Shown here: positions 33,539-42,750 of the stretch, piece after piece
Numbering within the stretch: the stretch's first letter is position 1
How the letters are laid out: the number at the start of each line of letters is the position of its first letter
Assembly (NCBI GenBank): GCA_030608075.1
Contig: JAUWIU010000005.1
Span: forward strand, 1 to 48,710
DNA: 48,710 bases
Source of the DNA: Phycisphaerae bacterium
GTDB taxonomy: Bacteria; Planctomycetota; Phycisphaerae; Sedimentisphaerales; Anaerobacaceae
Reading direction: 5' to 3'
The notes under the pieces: model-generated
What the model was told of the DNA's origin: nothing
The model's input: only the letters and a program-made list of their open reading frames with translations
Databases searched by the model: none
Program-made: the position numbers and the translations under genes

Positions 33539-34525
33539 ATGCAAAGATTGAAACGTATCACAGTCACGGCTCTGCTCGCTTATATCTTTGTTGCTCCACC
33601 GACGGCAAAGGCTCTGGCAGCGGAAAACCCTCTGCGAATTACAACACAGCAGGATATTATCTCGATTTATGCCGACAATCGCCCCCTGCTGCACTATAGT
33701 TACAGCAGCGCACCTTCCAAACCGTACATTCGGCAGCTATTTACACCCTGTGCGGTCAACGTCCTCCGCGACGCGCCGGCCGACCATCTGCATCACCACG
33801 GCTTAATGTTTGCCGTCAAGATTGACGGCATCAATTTTTGGGAGGAGAGGCAGGGCTGCGGCAGGCAGGTGCACAACTGCTTTGACGACGTAAGGGTCGA
33901 CAAGCGCTCTGATGGGGCCCGAGCAGCTTTCACGGAACAGCTCAACTGGATGAATCCAGCAGGCCGAGACGTGCTACTTAAAGAAAATCGCACGATTGAA
34001 GTCAGCCAAGTCAAGGACTTTCAGGTTACACTGTTGACCTGGCAGTCAAAGTTTGAACTTCCAGAGGGAAAAAACGCTGCTGTGTTTACCGGCAGCCATT
34101 ATCACGGACTGGGTATGCGTTTCATCAAAGCAATGGATGCCACAGGCTCGTTCTTTGACGCTGACGGCAGAACTGGCGAAATCTTCCGCGGCGACGAGCG
34201 GCTTGTCCCCTCGAGCTGGTGTGCATATACAGCTAACGTCAACGGCAAAGCCGTAACCGTCGCCATGTTCGACCATCCGGACAATCCGCGTTACCCGGCA
34301 ACGTGGTTCACTATGAAAAAGCCGTTTGCCTATCTCTCGGCTACGATGAGCCTGCACACAAAACCACTAAGCCTTGCTGCCGATAACCCTCTTGTACTGC
34401 GATATGGCGTCGCACTGTGGGATGGCCGGGTCGAAACGGAAAAAATCAACCGGCTTTATAAACGTTGGAGCGCATGGCCGGGGCCAGAAAAGCCGCGTGG
34501 CCCAGCGACAAAACAGGTCGAGTAA
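33539..34525 (+). CDS. exported DUF6807 (PmoA-like) protein
   Basis: The 328-aa product has a signal peptide (QRLKRITVTALLAYIFVA, probable cut after ALA). Its His-rich blocks DHLHHHGLMFAV and GSHYHGLGMRF, and the ends FDHPDNPRYPATWF and YGVALWDGRV, match DUF6807. That family is named after PmoA but is common in planctomycetes beside Gfo/Idh/MocA oxidoreductases, where a role in sugar metabolism is suspected, not proven. The start is ATG 33539, with GAGG six bases upstream; earlier in-frame starts overlap the permease gene. The next gene on the same strand is such an oxidoreductase. Confidence 0.82.
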   Translation: MQRLKRITVTALLAYIFVAPPTAKALAAENPLRITTQQDIISIYADNRPLLHYSYSSAPSKPYIRQLFTPCAVNVLRDAPADHLHHHGLMFAVKIDGINFWEERQGCGRQVHNCFDDVRVDKRSDGARAAFTEQLNWMNPAGRDVLLKENRTIEVSQVKDFQVTLLTWQSKFELPEGKNAAVFTGSHYHGLGMRFIKAMDATGSFFDADGRTGEIFRGDERLVPSSWCAYTANVNGKAVTVAMFDHPDNPRYPATWFTMKKPFAYLSATMSLHTKPLSLAADNPLVLRYGVALWDGRVETEKINRLYKRWSAWPGPEKPRGPATKQVE

Positions 34526-34546
34526 ATGGTAGCAACCCGTACCATT
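34525..34546 (+). terminator. weak hairpin after the DUF6807 gene
   Basis: AATGGTA and TACCATT form a 7-bp stem with an 8-nt loop, followed by GACTTTTT. The stem is A/T-rich, so termination would be partial at best. Confidence 0.3.
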
Positions 34547-34623
34547 GACTTTTTAAGAAAGAGTAGTAAACCAATATTGTTTGAAAGGCAGTAGTGATGA
34601 AAATTGTAACAGAGGAGCCAATC

Positions 34624-35925
34624 ATGCCTTGCAAGAAACAAAAAACGCGTAAAGCCAATACCCTCACGCGTCGGCAGTTTATTCATCAGGCCGGCGCAGC
34701 CACAGCAGTTACACTGGCGGCTACATCAACGCACCCGATACTTGGAAAAACGCCGGGCGCCAACGAACGCATTGGAGTCGGCTTCATAGGCTGCGGCGGC
34801 CGAAGCGGTGCCCACCTTCAAACTGTTCACTGGCTCAAGACTCAGGCAAAAGAGCCGGTGGATATCGTCGCCGCTTGTGATGTTTATCGACCTCGCCTGC
34901 AGAAAGTAGTCGACGCCTATGGTGCCAAAGGCTATATGGACCATCGCGAACTACTGGCCGACCCGAATGTCGATGTTGTCTGTATTTCTACGCCCGACCA
35001 TCACCACGGTTATCAGGCAATCGACGCGGTTCGGGCCGGCAAAGACGTCTACTGCGAAAAGCCCGTCACGCACTGGCGGCAGTGTGAACTTACCAAGCGA
35101 TTGGCGGCGGACGTGAAAAAAACCGGCAGAGTTTTCCAGCTCGGCACACAGGGCATGGCCGATTCAGCCTGGCATCAAATCAAGAAGCTGATTGAGGACG
35201 GCCTAATCGGCCGGCCAATCCACGCCGAGTGCGGATTCTTTCGCGTCGGCGATTGGGGTGAGCGAGGTATGCCTATCGACGACCCCAACGCTAAGCCAGG
35301 GCCGGACCTGAACTGGCAGGCATTTCTCGGAGATGCACCAACGCGACCTTTCGATGTCAGCAGATTCTTCCGCTGGAGAATGTACGAGGACTATGCCGGA
35401 GGACCCTCGACCGACCTGTTTCCGCACAGCCTCACGCCGGTCTTGTACATGCTCGGCGTCAAGATGCCCAGCAAAGTTGTCGCCACAGGCGGTATGTTCC
35501 GATACCACGAGCGTGAGGTCCCAGATACCTTCAACATGCTCATAGATTACCCTGAAAAGATTACCGTCGCGCTGCTCGGAACACAGGGCAACAGCTATCA
35601 GGCCACGGGAAAGCGGGGTTCAGGCAAGCGCATCCCAGTTATACGTGGCTGGGAAGGCGCCGTGACTGTCCAGGACGAGAAGATTGTATTTATTCCCGTA
35701 AAAGGCTCGAAAAAAAAGGCCCGGCGTTTTGACATCCAACACGGTCAGGATTTTGTCGACTACTGGCGAAAATTCCTTGCGTGCTGCCGCTCGCGCAGGC
35801 TGGATACACTCAGCCCAGCGGACTTGGCCTATCATGTGCAGACGGCGCTGCAGATGGGCATGCTCGGACTTCGCCAGGGAAAGGTCGCAACGTTCGATGC
35901 AGAACAGGAAAAAATTGTCTTATAA
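34624..35925 (+). CDS. Gfo/Idh/MocA-family oxidoreductase, Tat-exported
   Basis: This 433-aa NAD(P)-linked oxidoreductase carries a twin-arginine signal (LTRRQFIHQAGAATA), so it works in the periplasm with a cofactor bound before export. The Rossmann start IGVGFIGCGGRSGAH gives the nucleotide loop, DVVCISTPDHHHGYQA is typical of the family, and YCEKPVTHW contains the conserved EKP lysine. The C-terminal half has the large substrate-binding sheet. The start is ATG 34624, seven bases after AGGAG; an ATG at 34594 is in frame but lacks a site. It likely works on a sugar or polyol with the DUF6807 protein before it. Confidence 0.9.
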   Translation: MPCKKQKTRKANTLTRRQFIHQAGAATAVTLAATSTHPILGKTPGANERIGVGFIGCGGRSGAHLQTVHWLKTQAKEPVDIVAACDVYRPRLQKVVDAYGAKGYMDHRELLADPNVDVVCISTPDHHHGYQAIDAVRAGKDVYCEKPVTHWRQCELTKRLAADVKKTGRVFQLGTQGMADSAWHQIKKLIEDGLIGRPIHAECGFFRVGDWGERGMPIDDPNAKPGPDLNWQAFLGDAPTRPFDVSRFFRWRMYEDYAGGPSTDLFPHSLTPVLYMLGVKMPSKVVATGGMFRYHEREVPDTFNMLIDYPEKITVALLGTQGNSYQATGKRGSGKRIPVIRGWEGAVTVQDEKIVFIPVKGSKKKARRFDIQHGQDFVDYWRKFLACCRSRRLDTLSPADLAYHVQTALQMGMLGLRQGKVATFDAEQEKIVL

Positions 35926-35937
35926 AGGGATTAAAGT

Positions 35938-36504
35938 ATGCTGAAAAATGCTTTTATTATCTTGGTAGTCTTGCCGGCACTACTTTTCTGCTCTTGTAAG
36001 AATGCTAAAGAAACAAATTCTGAAATAAAGGGAGAAAAAATGGAAATTAAGATTACCAGTTCGGCTTTTGAGGACCAGGGTTTAATCACGCCTAAGTACA
36101 CCTGCGATGGTGAGGATATTTCGCCACCGCTGCAATGGGAACAACTACCTCAGGACACCAGGAGCATCGCTCTTATCTGCGATGACCCTGACGCGCCAAT
36201 CGGTACTTTCGTGCACTGGGTTTTGTTCAACCTGCCGCCAGAAACCACAGAACTGCCGGAGAGCTTCCCAGACGATGAAACTCTGCCAGACGGAACCAGG
36301 CAGGGTGTCAGCGATTTTGGCAAGACCGGATATGGTGGCCCCTGTCCGCCGAGTGGCACGCACAGATACTTCTTCAAAATCTATGCACTCAACACAAAGG
36401 TCGACCTTGTGGCTGTTGCGGACAAACCCGCACTGCTAAAGGCAATGGAAGGACACATACTCGCCCAGGGACAGCTAATCGGAAAATACAAGAGGCAAAG
36501 ATAG
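35938..36504 (+). CDS. YbhB/YbcL-type PEBP (Raf kinase inhibitor-like) lipoprotein
   Basis: This 188-aa phosphatidylethanolamine-binding-protein family member has the ligand-binding motifs DDPDAPIGTFVHWVLFNLPP and GKTGYGGPCPPSGTHRYFF. The N terminus MLKNAFIILVVLPALLFCSC looks like a lipoprotein signal with Cys-20 as lipid site, though the preceding F-C-S is not a perfect lipobox. Bacterial members have no well-defined substrate. It starts 12 nt after the oxidoreductase stop with AAAGGGA upstream of ATG 35938, so it probably belongs to that operon. Confidence 0.9.
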   Translation: MLKNAFIILVVLPALLFCSCKNAKETNSEIKGEKMEIKITSSAFEDQGLITPKYTCDGEDISPPLQWEQLPQDTRSIALICDDPDAPIGTFVHWVLFNLPPETTELPESFPDDETLPDGTRQGVSDFGKTGYGGPCPPSGTHRYFFKIYALNTKVDLVAVADKPALLKAMEGHILAQGQLIGKYKRQR

Positions 36505-36540
36505 GTTATGCCTGCCTGCCGCAGCCCTGAGACATTAGCC

Positions 36541-37170
36541 CTACAACCATCTGCGGCGCATAATCATCAACCCGCCGACAGCTAAAAGAGACAGAACCGT
36601 GGGTTCCGGTATTGGTGTTAGTGTAACGTTGGACTCTGCACTAAAGTCCGCGCCAAAGTCGTCGATGTCACTATCAAGCTTCCACGTAAGGTCGAGAATT
36701 ATGCCCTCAGGCAGAAAACTGCTCTGCCATGTGCCGCCTGTGACCTGGAACGTTCCGGCTCCTGCCAGGATACAGAAGGGCAGATAAGTATCTTCCTCCA
36801 TGCTGAAGCTGCCGATGTCGGCCAACAGAAGCGGCACGCCCATCGCGTCCTTTATCGTAATCGAACCGCCAGTAAAGCTGCCGATAGCTCGTCCGCCTGT
36901 GGAGTTATCTGCCGCCAGGTTCGTCACGAGCGAGAAGAACGCGCCCGAAATCTCCTCCTGGACGTTGCCGGATTTCTCAACCACGACAGTAACGCCCGAC
37001 TGTTCTATTGTCAGTTGGCTGTCGGTGATTGGCCCGGACACATAGCCAAAGACCGTGTCAACCGAATCAACACTGATTTCCTCAATGGGAATCGCACCAG
37101 CAGGCGCAATGCTCAATGAAAAAAGCACAACCAACCCGGAAAACACTCTTACCAAATTCTTTCTCATCAT
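36541..37170 (-). CDS. PEP-CTERM sorting-domain protein
   Basis: This exported protein (209 aa with ATG 37170) has a signal peptide (MMRKNLVRVFSGLVVLF to APAGA) and a beta-rich middle without a known domain. The C-terminal tripartite PEP-CTERM signal comprises PIPEPTVLSLL, a hydrophobic helix and MRRRWL. Such proteins are sorted to the surface by exosortase and linked to exopolysaccharide (family knowledge). GGAAGGGG sits just before the start, which is why I reject the in-frame starts further upstream. The gene is convergent with the PEBP gene, 36 nt apart. Confidence 0.85.
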   Translation of the reverse strand: MMRKNLVRVFSGLVVLFSLSIAPAGAIPIEEISVDSVDTVFGYVSGPITDSQLTIEQSGVTVVVEKSGNVQEEISGAFFSLVTNLAADNSTGGRAIGSFTGGSITIKDAMGVPLLLADIGSFSMEEDTYLPFCILAGAGTFQVTGGTWQSSFLPEGIILDLTWKLDSDIDDFGADFSAESNVTLTPIPEPTVLSLLAVGGLMIMRRRWL

Positions 37171-37300
37171 GTCCCCTTCCTTCACTCTATACATACTACC
37201 AAATTCGAACTTATCGAAACGACAACTTTCGTGGTGAGAAAACCATGCCCCGCTAAAATGCACACAGCCCTAATCACCCTTTCCTTCAAGCTTAGCATTT

Positions 37301-37329
37301 ATTGTATAAAAACCTGCCTGCTGAGTCAA
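37301..37329 (-). promoter_or_regulatory. promoter of the PEP-CTERM gene
   Basis: TTGACT and TACAAT are separated by 17 nt on the minus strand, with a predicted start near 37294 and a leader of about 125 nt. Confidence 0.6.
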
Positions 37330-37699
37330 GAAAAAACTCTGCTGCGACTAAAAGATTCCACCAATTATTTCAATGGAGACTCATCCGGTGCTGGCTTTGA
37401 CGATTTTACCGGTAATACCGGCAAATCAGGCACAACTATGGCACCAATTAGCCGGATGTCACGCGCAACGAATCCAGCGCGAGCCTGTGCGATTTGTCGG
37501 CATTTCTTATAGGCGGCTGCTTCAGCCTTTATTCAGCCACACCACCGCCGCAGTTATATCGATAGGGCGACAGAGCAAAGTAGCCGTTTTTTTGTTGGCG
37601 ATGTTCGGCTTTTTGCGTATAATCAGGTGGTCGTCCGTCACCGCTGGGCAAAGTGCTGTTTTTGGAAACTTCAGAGAATACCACAAGGTCGTGGATGTT
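37330..37699. other. intergenic region upstream of the malic enzyme gene
   Basis: The frame of the malic enzyme stays open back to 37373, but those 109 codons show no similarity to malic enzymes and have an odd composition, so I treat them as non-coding. I see no clear promoter. Confidence 0.4.
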
Positions 37700-39085
37700 A
37701 TGGTTGAAATGAAAGGTACAAGCTGGCAGCAGCGATATTCGACGCCCGAAATATTTACGCTGCGGTGCAGACTTCTGGATAAGCCCGGCATGTTCGCACA
37801 GTTGAGTTCCGCCATCGCCCAGGTCGGTGCTCATCTGGGCCAAATCAGTCTCATTGACCTGCAGAAGAAATACAAAGTCCGGGACGTTACAGTTTATTTT
37901 GCCCACAAAGACCAGCTCGACAAACTGCTTGAAATAATAAAACAAACCAACGGCCTGAAAGTGCTCGGTCTCCGCAACGAGGTGCTCGAGACACATAGAG
38001 GCGGAACAATTGAGGTCGTCAGCAAAGTACCGCTCAAAACCCTTACCGACTTAAGAATGGTCTACACACCCGGCGTAGCGTCAGTTTGTGAACAAATCCA
38101 GCTCAACCCAGCAGCGGCGTGGGAGATGACCGGCATTGGCGACCGCGTGGCTATCGTTACCAATGGCACCGCAGTTCTCGGGCTGGGCAACATTGGCACC
38201 GTGCCCTCACTGCCGGTTATGGAGGGAAAGGCCGCTATCTTTGCCGAGTTTGTGAATATAAGCGCGTTTCCCATACTCATCGACACACAGGATATCGAGA
38301 CCTTTGTCGAGACCGTTGTTCGAATAGCTTCGGGCTTTGGAGCTATCCAACTTGAGGACGTGGCAGCGCCGGCATGTTTTGAAATTGAAGAAAAACTAAA
38401 AGCCGCTCTCAACATACCCGTTTTTCACGATGACCAGCACGGAACCGCAACAATCGTTTTGGCGGCGCTAATCAACGCATTGAAGCAAACGAATAAAAAG
38501 AGCCACGAGTGCTCGGTTATTATGTTAGGGGCAGGTTCCGCCGGCTATGCCATCAGCAAAATACTCCTCGGGTTCGGCATCGGAGACATCGTTGTCTTTG
38601 ACTCGAAGGGCCCGATTTACCGAGGACGAACGGAAAATATGAACCCATACAAGAAACACCTCGCACTGGTTACAAACAAGAACAATCAAAAGGGGACCCT
38701 CGCCGAAGCTTTTGTCGGCAAAAATATCTTTATAGGCGTCTCCCGTCCGAATATGGTCACTAAGGAAATGGTCGCCTCAATGGCCAAAGGCCCAATTGTG
38801 CTGCCGTTGAGCAATCCTGTTGGTGAGATAAGCAAGGAAGATGCTATCGCCGCCGGCGCCGCCATTGCTGCTGACGGCCGAGACTGCAATAACGCCTTGG
38901 CCTATCCCGGCATTTTCCGTGGCGCCCTTGACGCCAGGGCAGCTGATATCACGCTGGAGATGAAGGTAGCCGCCGCCGAAGAGTTGGCTCGGCTCGCACC
39001 GGCAGGCTCGATGCTGCCCGATATTTTGGACAGAGAGGTGCACACAAAGGTTGCCCAAGCCGTTAAGGCAGCCTGGAAAAGCTAA
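37700..39085 (+). CDS. malic enzyme with N-terminal ACT domain
   Basis: This is a 461-aa enzyme that oxidatively decarboxylates malate to pyruvate with NAD or NADP. An ACT domain (about residues 12-85, TLRCRLLDKPGMFAQLSSAI) points to control by a small metabolite. The catalytic part shows MVYTPGVASVC, VTNGTAVLGLGNIG, QLEDVAAPACFEIE, FHDDQHGTATI (metal ligands) and the dinucleotide loop LGAGSAGYAIS. ATG 37700 fits the usual protein length; an in-frame GTG at 37691 has AAGG too close. It may balance carbon flow with the aconitase encoded earlier. Confidence 0.9.
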   Translation: MVEMKGTSWQQRYSTPEIFTLRCRLLDKPGMFAQLSSAIAQVGAHLGQISLIDLQKKYKVRDVTVYFAHKDQLDKLLEIIKQTNGLKVLGLRNEVLETHRGGTIEVVSKVPLKTLTDLRMVYTPGVASVCEQIQLNPAAAWEMTGIGDRVAIVTNGTAVLGLGNIGTVPSLPVMEGKAAIFAEFVNISAFPILIDTQDIETFVETVVRIASGFGAIQLEDVAAPACFEIEEKLKAALNIPVFHDDQHGTATIVLAALINALKQTNKKSHECSVIMLGAGSAGYAISKILLGFGIGDIVVFDSKGPIYRGRTENMNPYKKHLALVTNKNNQKGTLAEAFVGKNIFIGVSRPNMVTKEMVASMAKGPIVLPLSNPVGEISKEDAIAAGAAIAADGRDCNNALAYPGIFRGALDARAADITLEMKVAAAEELARLAPAGSMLPDILDREVHTKVAQAVKAAWKS

Positions 39086-39289
39086 GAAAACCGCTCGCGA
39101 TTATTAGGCCACAAGCTCCAAAAAGTGACCGCGGCACACGGCAAAAATGCCACTTTTGGTCTGCCCGAAAGAAACCTTAAATGAAAATATGCTGCTAAAT
39201 TTGGCGCTATTTGCTAAACTGTGCCGAATAATAGCTGTAGTATAGCTTATCGGTCATTTGGAGCGGATTTCGAACTCCTGAGGATTCAA

Positions 39290-39595
39290 ATGGACTTAAT
39301 AAAGACAATCAAGCACGCCGAGGCACAGGCCCGGCAGGTCATTGAACAAGCCAAAGCCCAGGCTGCAGAACAGGCTGAAAAAGCCCGACAGGATAGCCTT
39401 GCGGCCCAGGCAGAAGCTGAAGACCAAAGAAACAAAGCAATCGAAGACTCTGTGTCGGCCGCTCAGACACAAGGCCTTGCGGAAGTGCAAGAGCTAAAAG
39501 CACAGGCCGGGAACGACCGCCAGCAACTGTCCGATAAGGCAAAAACCAGGATTCCTGCCGCGGCAGCGAAAGTAACGGATTACTTGAGAGGTTAG
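39290..39595 (+). CDS. V-type ATPase stalk subunit H/G-like
   Basis: The first gene of the V-ATPase operon encodes a 101-aa, Ala/Gln/Glu-rich coiled-coil protein (KHAEAQARQVIEQAKAQAAE), as expected for the peripheral-stalk subunit that pairs with subunit E (called H or G). It ends only 3 nt before subunit I. ATG 39290 follows GAGG at six bases; longer in-frame versions begin without a site. The sequence is low in complexity, so the assignment rests mainly on position. Confidence 0.78.
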   Translation: MDLIKTIKHAEAQARQVIEQAKAQAAEQAEKARQDSLAAQAEAEDQRNKAIEDSVSAAQTQGLAEVQELKAQAGNDRQQLSDKAKTRIPAAAAKVTDYLRG

Positions 39596-39598
39596 ATT

Positions 39599-41554
39599 AT
39601 GGCCGTTTCGCCAATGGCAAAAGTGGTCATCGTCAGCCATCGCTCAGAAGCCGCTGAGCTTCTCGAAGCCCTGCAGCAAGACGGACTTTGCCAGGTTCTA
39701 AACGCAGAAGAGGCGATGGTCACCAAAGACTGGCCGGAGCTCGAAACTGCCGCAGAGCGCCCAAAAGACATTGAAGAGCTGCTCAACAGGTTGACACAAT
39801 CGATTGCATTTCTGAAAGATTACGCCCACGTGCCGAAAACACTGGCCAGCGCGCTGGCACCGCGAACCGTTATTGACCAGAGTGCATACGACAGGGTCGT
39901 CTCTGACGAGACAATTTTCTCAATTGTTCACCAGTGCGAGCAGACCCAAGCGACAATAGAAAAACTTAAGACCCAAATCGAGAACATCTGGGGCACCTTG
40001 GATGAGCTTCATCCATGGGCCGCACTGCAGACGCCGGTTGAAGAAATTGCCCAGCTCCGCCGGACAGCCTGCTTGGCCGGGCTGCTGCCGAGTCAGAAGT
40101 TTGAGCAAATACGACAACAAATAAGCGAACTCGGCGCAGCAATCCAGCAGGTGGGAACAACTAATAGCAAGCACGCCTGCCTCATCGTTTGTCTGAATGA
40201 AAAGCTCACCGACGCTCAGAAGCTGCTGCGGTCGGCAGATTTCGAGCAGGTCACTTTCGAGCCTATGACCGGCACCGTAGCCCGGTTAATCGTCGAGCAC
40301 ACCGGAAAGCTAAACCATGCAAGGAAGCAATTGCAAACCGAACACGAAAAGGCCGCCCAACTCTCAGAGAATCTGCTAAAGCTCGAAATCCTCTGCGACC
40401 ATTATGCGAATCTGTTGTCCAGAGAACAGACCAAAAGCACCGCACCTGCGACAGAGCAGACGGTCATTTTCGAGGGCTGGACAAGACAGAAAGATTATCC
40501 ACGCCTGGAAAAGACAGTGTCCGGCTTTACCGCTTCGTCTCTGAGCAGAGTCGAACCGGCCGAGGGAGAGGAAATTCCGGTCGAAATAGAAAACAGAAAC
40601 TTTGTAAGGCCATTCGAGGTCATAACACGTCTCTATGGTATGCCGCAGCACTTCGAGGTCGACCCGACGGCTTTCCTGGCACCTTTCTTTGCCGTGTTTT
40701 TTGCCTTGTGTCTGACCGCCGCCGGATATGGCCTTGTTCTGATTGCCGTAACTGCTGTGTTGGTAAGAAAAATGCAGGGCGACAAGAAGTTGATATGGAT
40801 GTTAAGCATTTGCTCTGTTGCCACTGTTGTCGCCGGAGCGATGACCGGCGGATGGTTCGGCGACGCCGTTCAGCAGCTCAATATTGCCTGGCTCAACGCA
40901 GCACGACAAAGGATGATGTGGTTTGACCCGCTTGAAGACCCGATGATGTTCTTCAAGATGTCGCTTGTGCTTGGCTACACCCAGATTCTGGTCGGGCTGG
41001 TAATTGCCCTGGTCTACAATCTCAAGCGGAAGGATTTCACCGCTGCGCTCTTCGACCAGTTGACCTGGCTGGTTATGCTCAACTCCATAGTCATATATGT
41101 TTTCACCAAGGGCCCGGTCGGCAGATTCTTCGGAATCTTGGCGATTGTTCCGGCCGCAATGATTTTTCTGTTCAGCCAGCGGCACGGTGGCCTGGGCGAG
41201 CGGCTCGGAATGGGGGCGTACAACCTCTTCAGCGCTGTATTCTATATGGGAGACGTCCTCAGTTACCTTAGATTGATGGCGCTTGGTATGGTTACCGCCG
41301 GGCTGGCAATGGCAGTAAACGTTATTGCAAAAATTACACTCGATATACCCTATGGCATAGGTATTGTCCTTACCATACTGATACTTGTCGGAGGGCATTC
41401 ATTCAATCTGGCTCTCAACGCCCTGGGCGCCTTTGTTCATACGTTGAGGCTGCAGTATGCCGAGTTCTTCCCGAAGTTTTTCATCGGTGGCGGCAGATTA
41501 TTTCAGCCGCTTTCAAAGCAATACAGGCATGTTTACATACAAAAGAAATCATAA
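39599..41554 (+). CDS. ntpI: V-type ATP synthase subunit I
   Basis: Subunit I is the stator of the membrane part, which holds the ion half-channels next to the K ring. The 651-aa protein has a soluble N-terminal half with helices (residues 1-340) and a C-terminal half with about seven or eight membrane helices beginning at ALCLTAAGYGLVLIAVTAVL. The conserved late block GERLGMGAYNLFSAVFYMGD with DVLSYLRLMALGM carries the arginine that contacts the ring carboxylate. ATG 39599 is used; ATG 39614 is possible. Confidence 0.92.
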   Translation: MAVSPMAKVVIVSHRSEAAELLEALQQDGLCQVLNAEEAMVTKDWPELETAAERPKDIEELLNRLTQSIAFLKDYAHVPKTLASALAPRTVIDQSAYDRVVSDETIFSIVHQCEQTQATIEKLKTQIENIWGTLDELHPWAALQTPVEEIAQLRRTACLAGLLPSQKFEQIRQQISELGAAIQQVGTTNSKHACLIVCLNEKLTDAQKLLRSADFEQVTFEPMTGTVARLIVEHTGKLNHARKQLQTEHEKAAQLSENLLKLEILCDHYANLLSREQTKSTAPATEQTVIFEGWTRQKDYPRLEKTVSGFTASSLSRVEPAEGEEIPVEIENRNFVRPFEVITRLYGMPQHFEVDPTAFLAPFFAVFFALCLTAAGYGLVLIAVTAVLVRKMQGDKKLIWMLSICSVATVVAGAMTGGWFGDAVQQLNIAWLNAARQRMMWFDPLEDPMMFFKMSLVLGYTQILVGLVIALVYNLKRKDFTAALFDQLTWLVMLNSIVIYVFTKGPVGRFFGILAIVPAAMIFLFSQRHGGLGERLGMGAYNLFSAVFYMGDVLSYLRLMALGMVTAGLAMAVNVIAKITLDIPYGIGIVLTILILVGGHSFNLALNALGAFVHTLRLQYAEFFPKFFIGGGRLFQPLSKQYRHVYIQKKS

Positions 41555-42079
<525 letters not shown>

Positions 42080-42100
42080 AGAATTCACCACCAAAGCGAC

Positions 42101-42142
42101 ATACGATATACGAAATACGATATGCGATATACGAAATACGAG
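42101..42142. repeat. 21-bp tandem repeat, two copies, in the K-E spacer
   Basis: Copies 42101-42121 and 42122-42142 agree at 19 of 21 positions and are built of ATACGA-like units. They fill most of the gap before subunit E and end 7 nt before its ATG. Related units occur at 43821 and 45981. Confidence 0.85.
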
Positions 42143-42149
42143 TAAGCTT

Positions 42150-42743
42150 ATGGATGCTGAACAGGTAGTGGAAAAGATAATGGCCGACGCCAAAGCCGAG
42201 GCCGACAAAATAACAAACGAAGCCGAAGAAAAACAGGCCGGTGAGCAGGCAAAAGTCGACCAGCAGCTCTGGCAATACAAAGACAAAACACAGATGCTTG
42301 CTCAAAAGGCAGGCCAGGATAAAAAGGCCCACCTGCTGGCCGCAGCCAGAATGCAAATCGCCAAAGACTATCTGGCCGAAAAAAGAAAGATACTTGATGA
42401 AGTTTTCAACCAGGCCAAAACGCAGCTGCTGAATCTTTCGGATGACGACTACAGCCGGCTTATAACCAAACTGATGCTCGATGTAATCCAGACCGGTGAC
42501 GAAGAGGTCATCATCGACAATAGCGAAACGCGTATCGACCACTCTTTCATCAAGCAAATCAATCGCCGGTTGAGTCCCGGCTACAAAGGTAATCTGCGGC
42601 TGTCAGACCAAAGGAACAATATCGGTGCAGGTTTCATCTTAAAACGCGGAAACATAAAAACAAATGTCTCAATAGCCGTATTGCTGGACAAGGCACGCAA
42701 TGAGCTGGAAATTCAATTAGCAAAAGAACTGTTTGGGGATTAA
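42150..42743 (+). CDS. ntpE: V-type ATP synthase subunit E
   Basis: This is a peripheral stalk subunit of 197 aa. The N-terminal half is a long charged helix (AEQVVEKIMADAKAEADKIT), predicted to wind around the H/G-like partner, and the C-terminal domain ends with GAGFILKRGNIKTNVSIAVLL as in other E subunits. No good ribosome site is seen next to ATG 42150; the repeat block lies where it would be expected, so coupling to subunit K or a weak site is implied. Confidence 0.9.
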   Translation: MDAEQVVEKIMADAKAEADKITNEAEEKQAGEQAKVDQQLWQYKDKTQMLAQKAGQDKKAHLLAAARMQIAKDYLAEKRKILDEVFNQAKTQLLNLSDDDYSRLITKLMLDVIQTGDEEVIIDNSETRIDHSFIKQINRRLSPGYKGNLRLSDQRNNIGAGFILKRGNIKTNVSIAVLLDKARNELEIQLAKELFGD

Positions 42744-42750
42744 ATCACAG

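Noticed and set aside
37373-37699. N-terminal extension of the malic enzyme frame
   Set aside because: No similarity to malic enzymes; the ACT domain starts right after 37700 and the protein then has normal length.
39116-39163. CCAAAAAGTG / CACTTTTGG inverted repeat after the malic enzyme gene
   Set aside because: Stem has a bulge, the loop is 23 nt and no T-tract follows, so I do not call a terminator.
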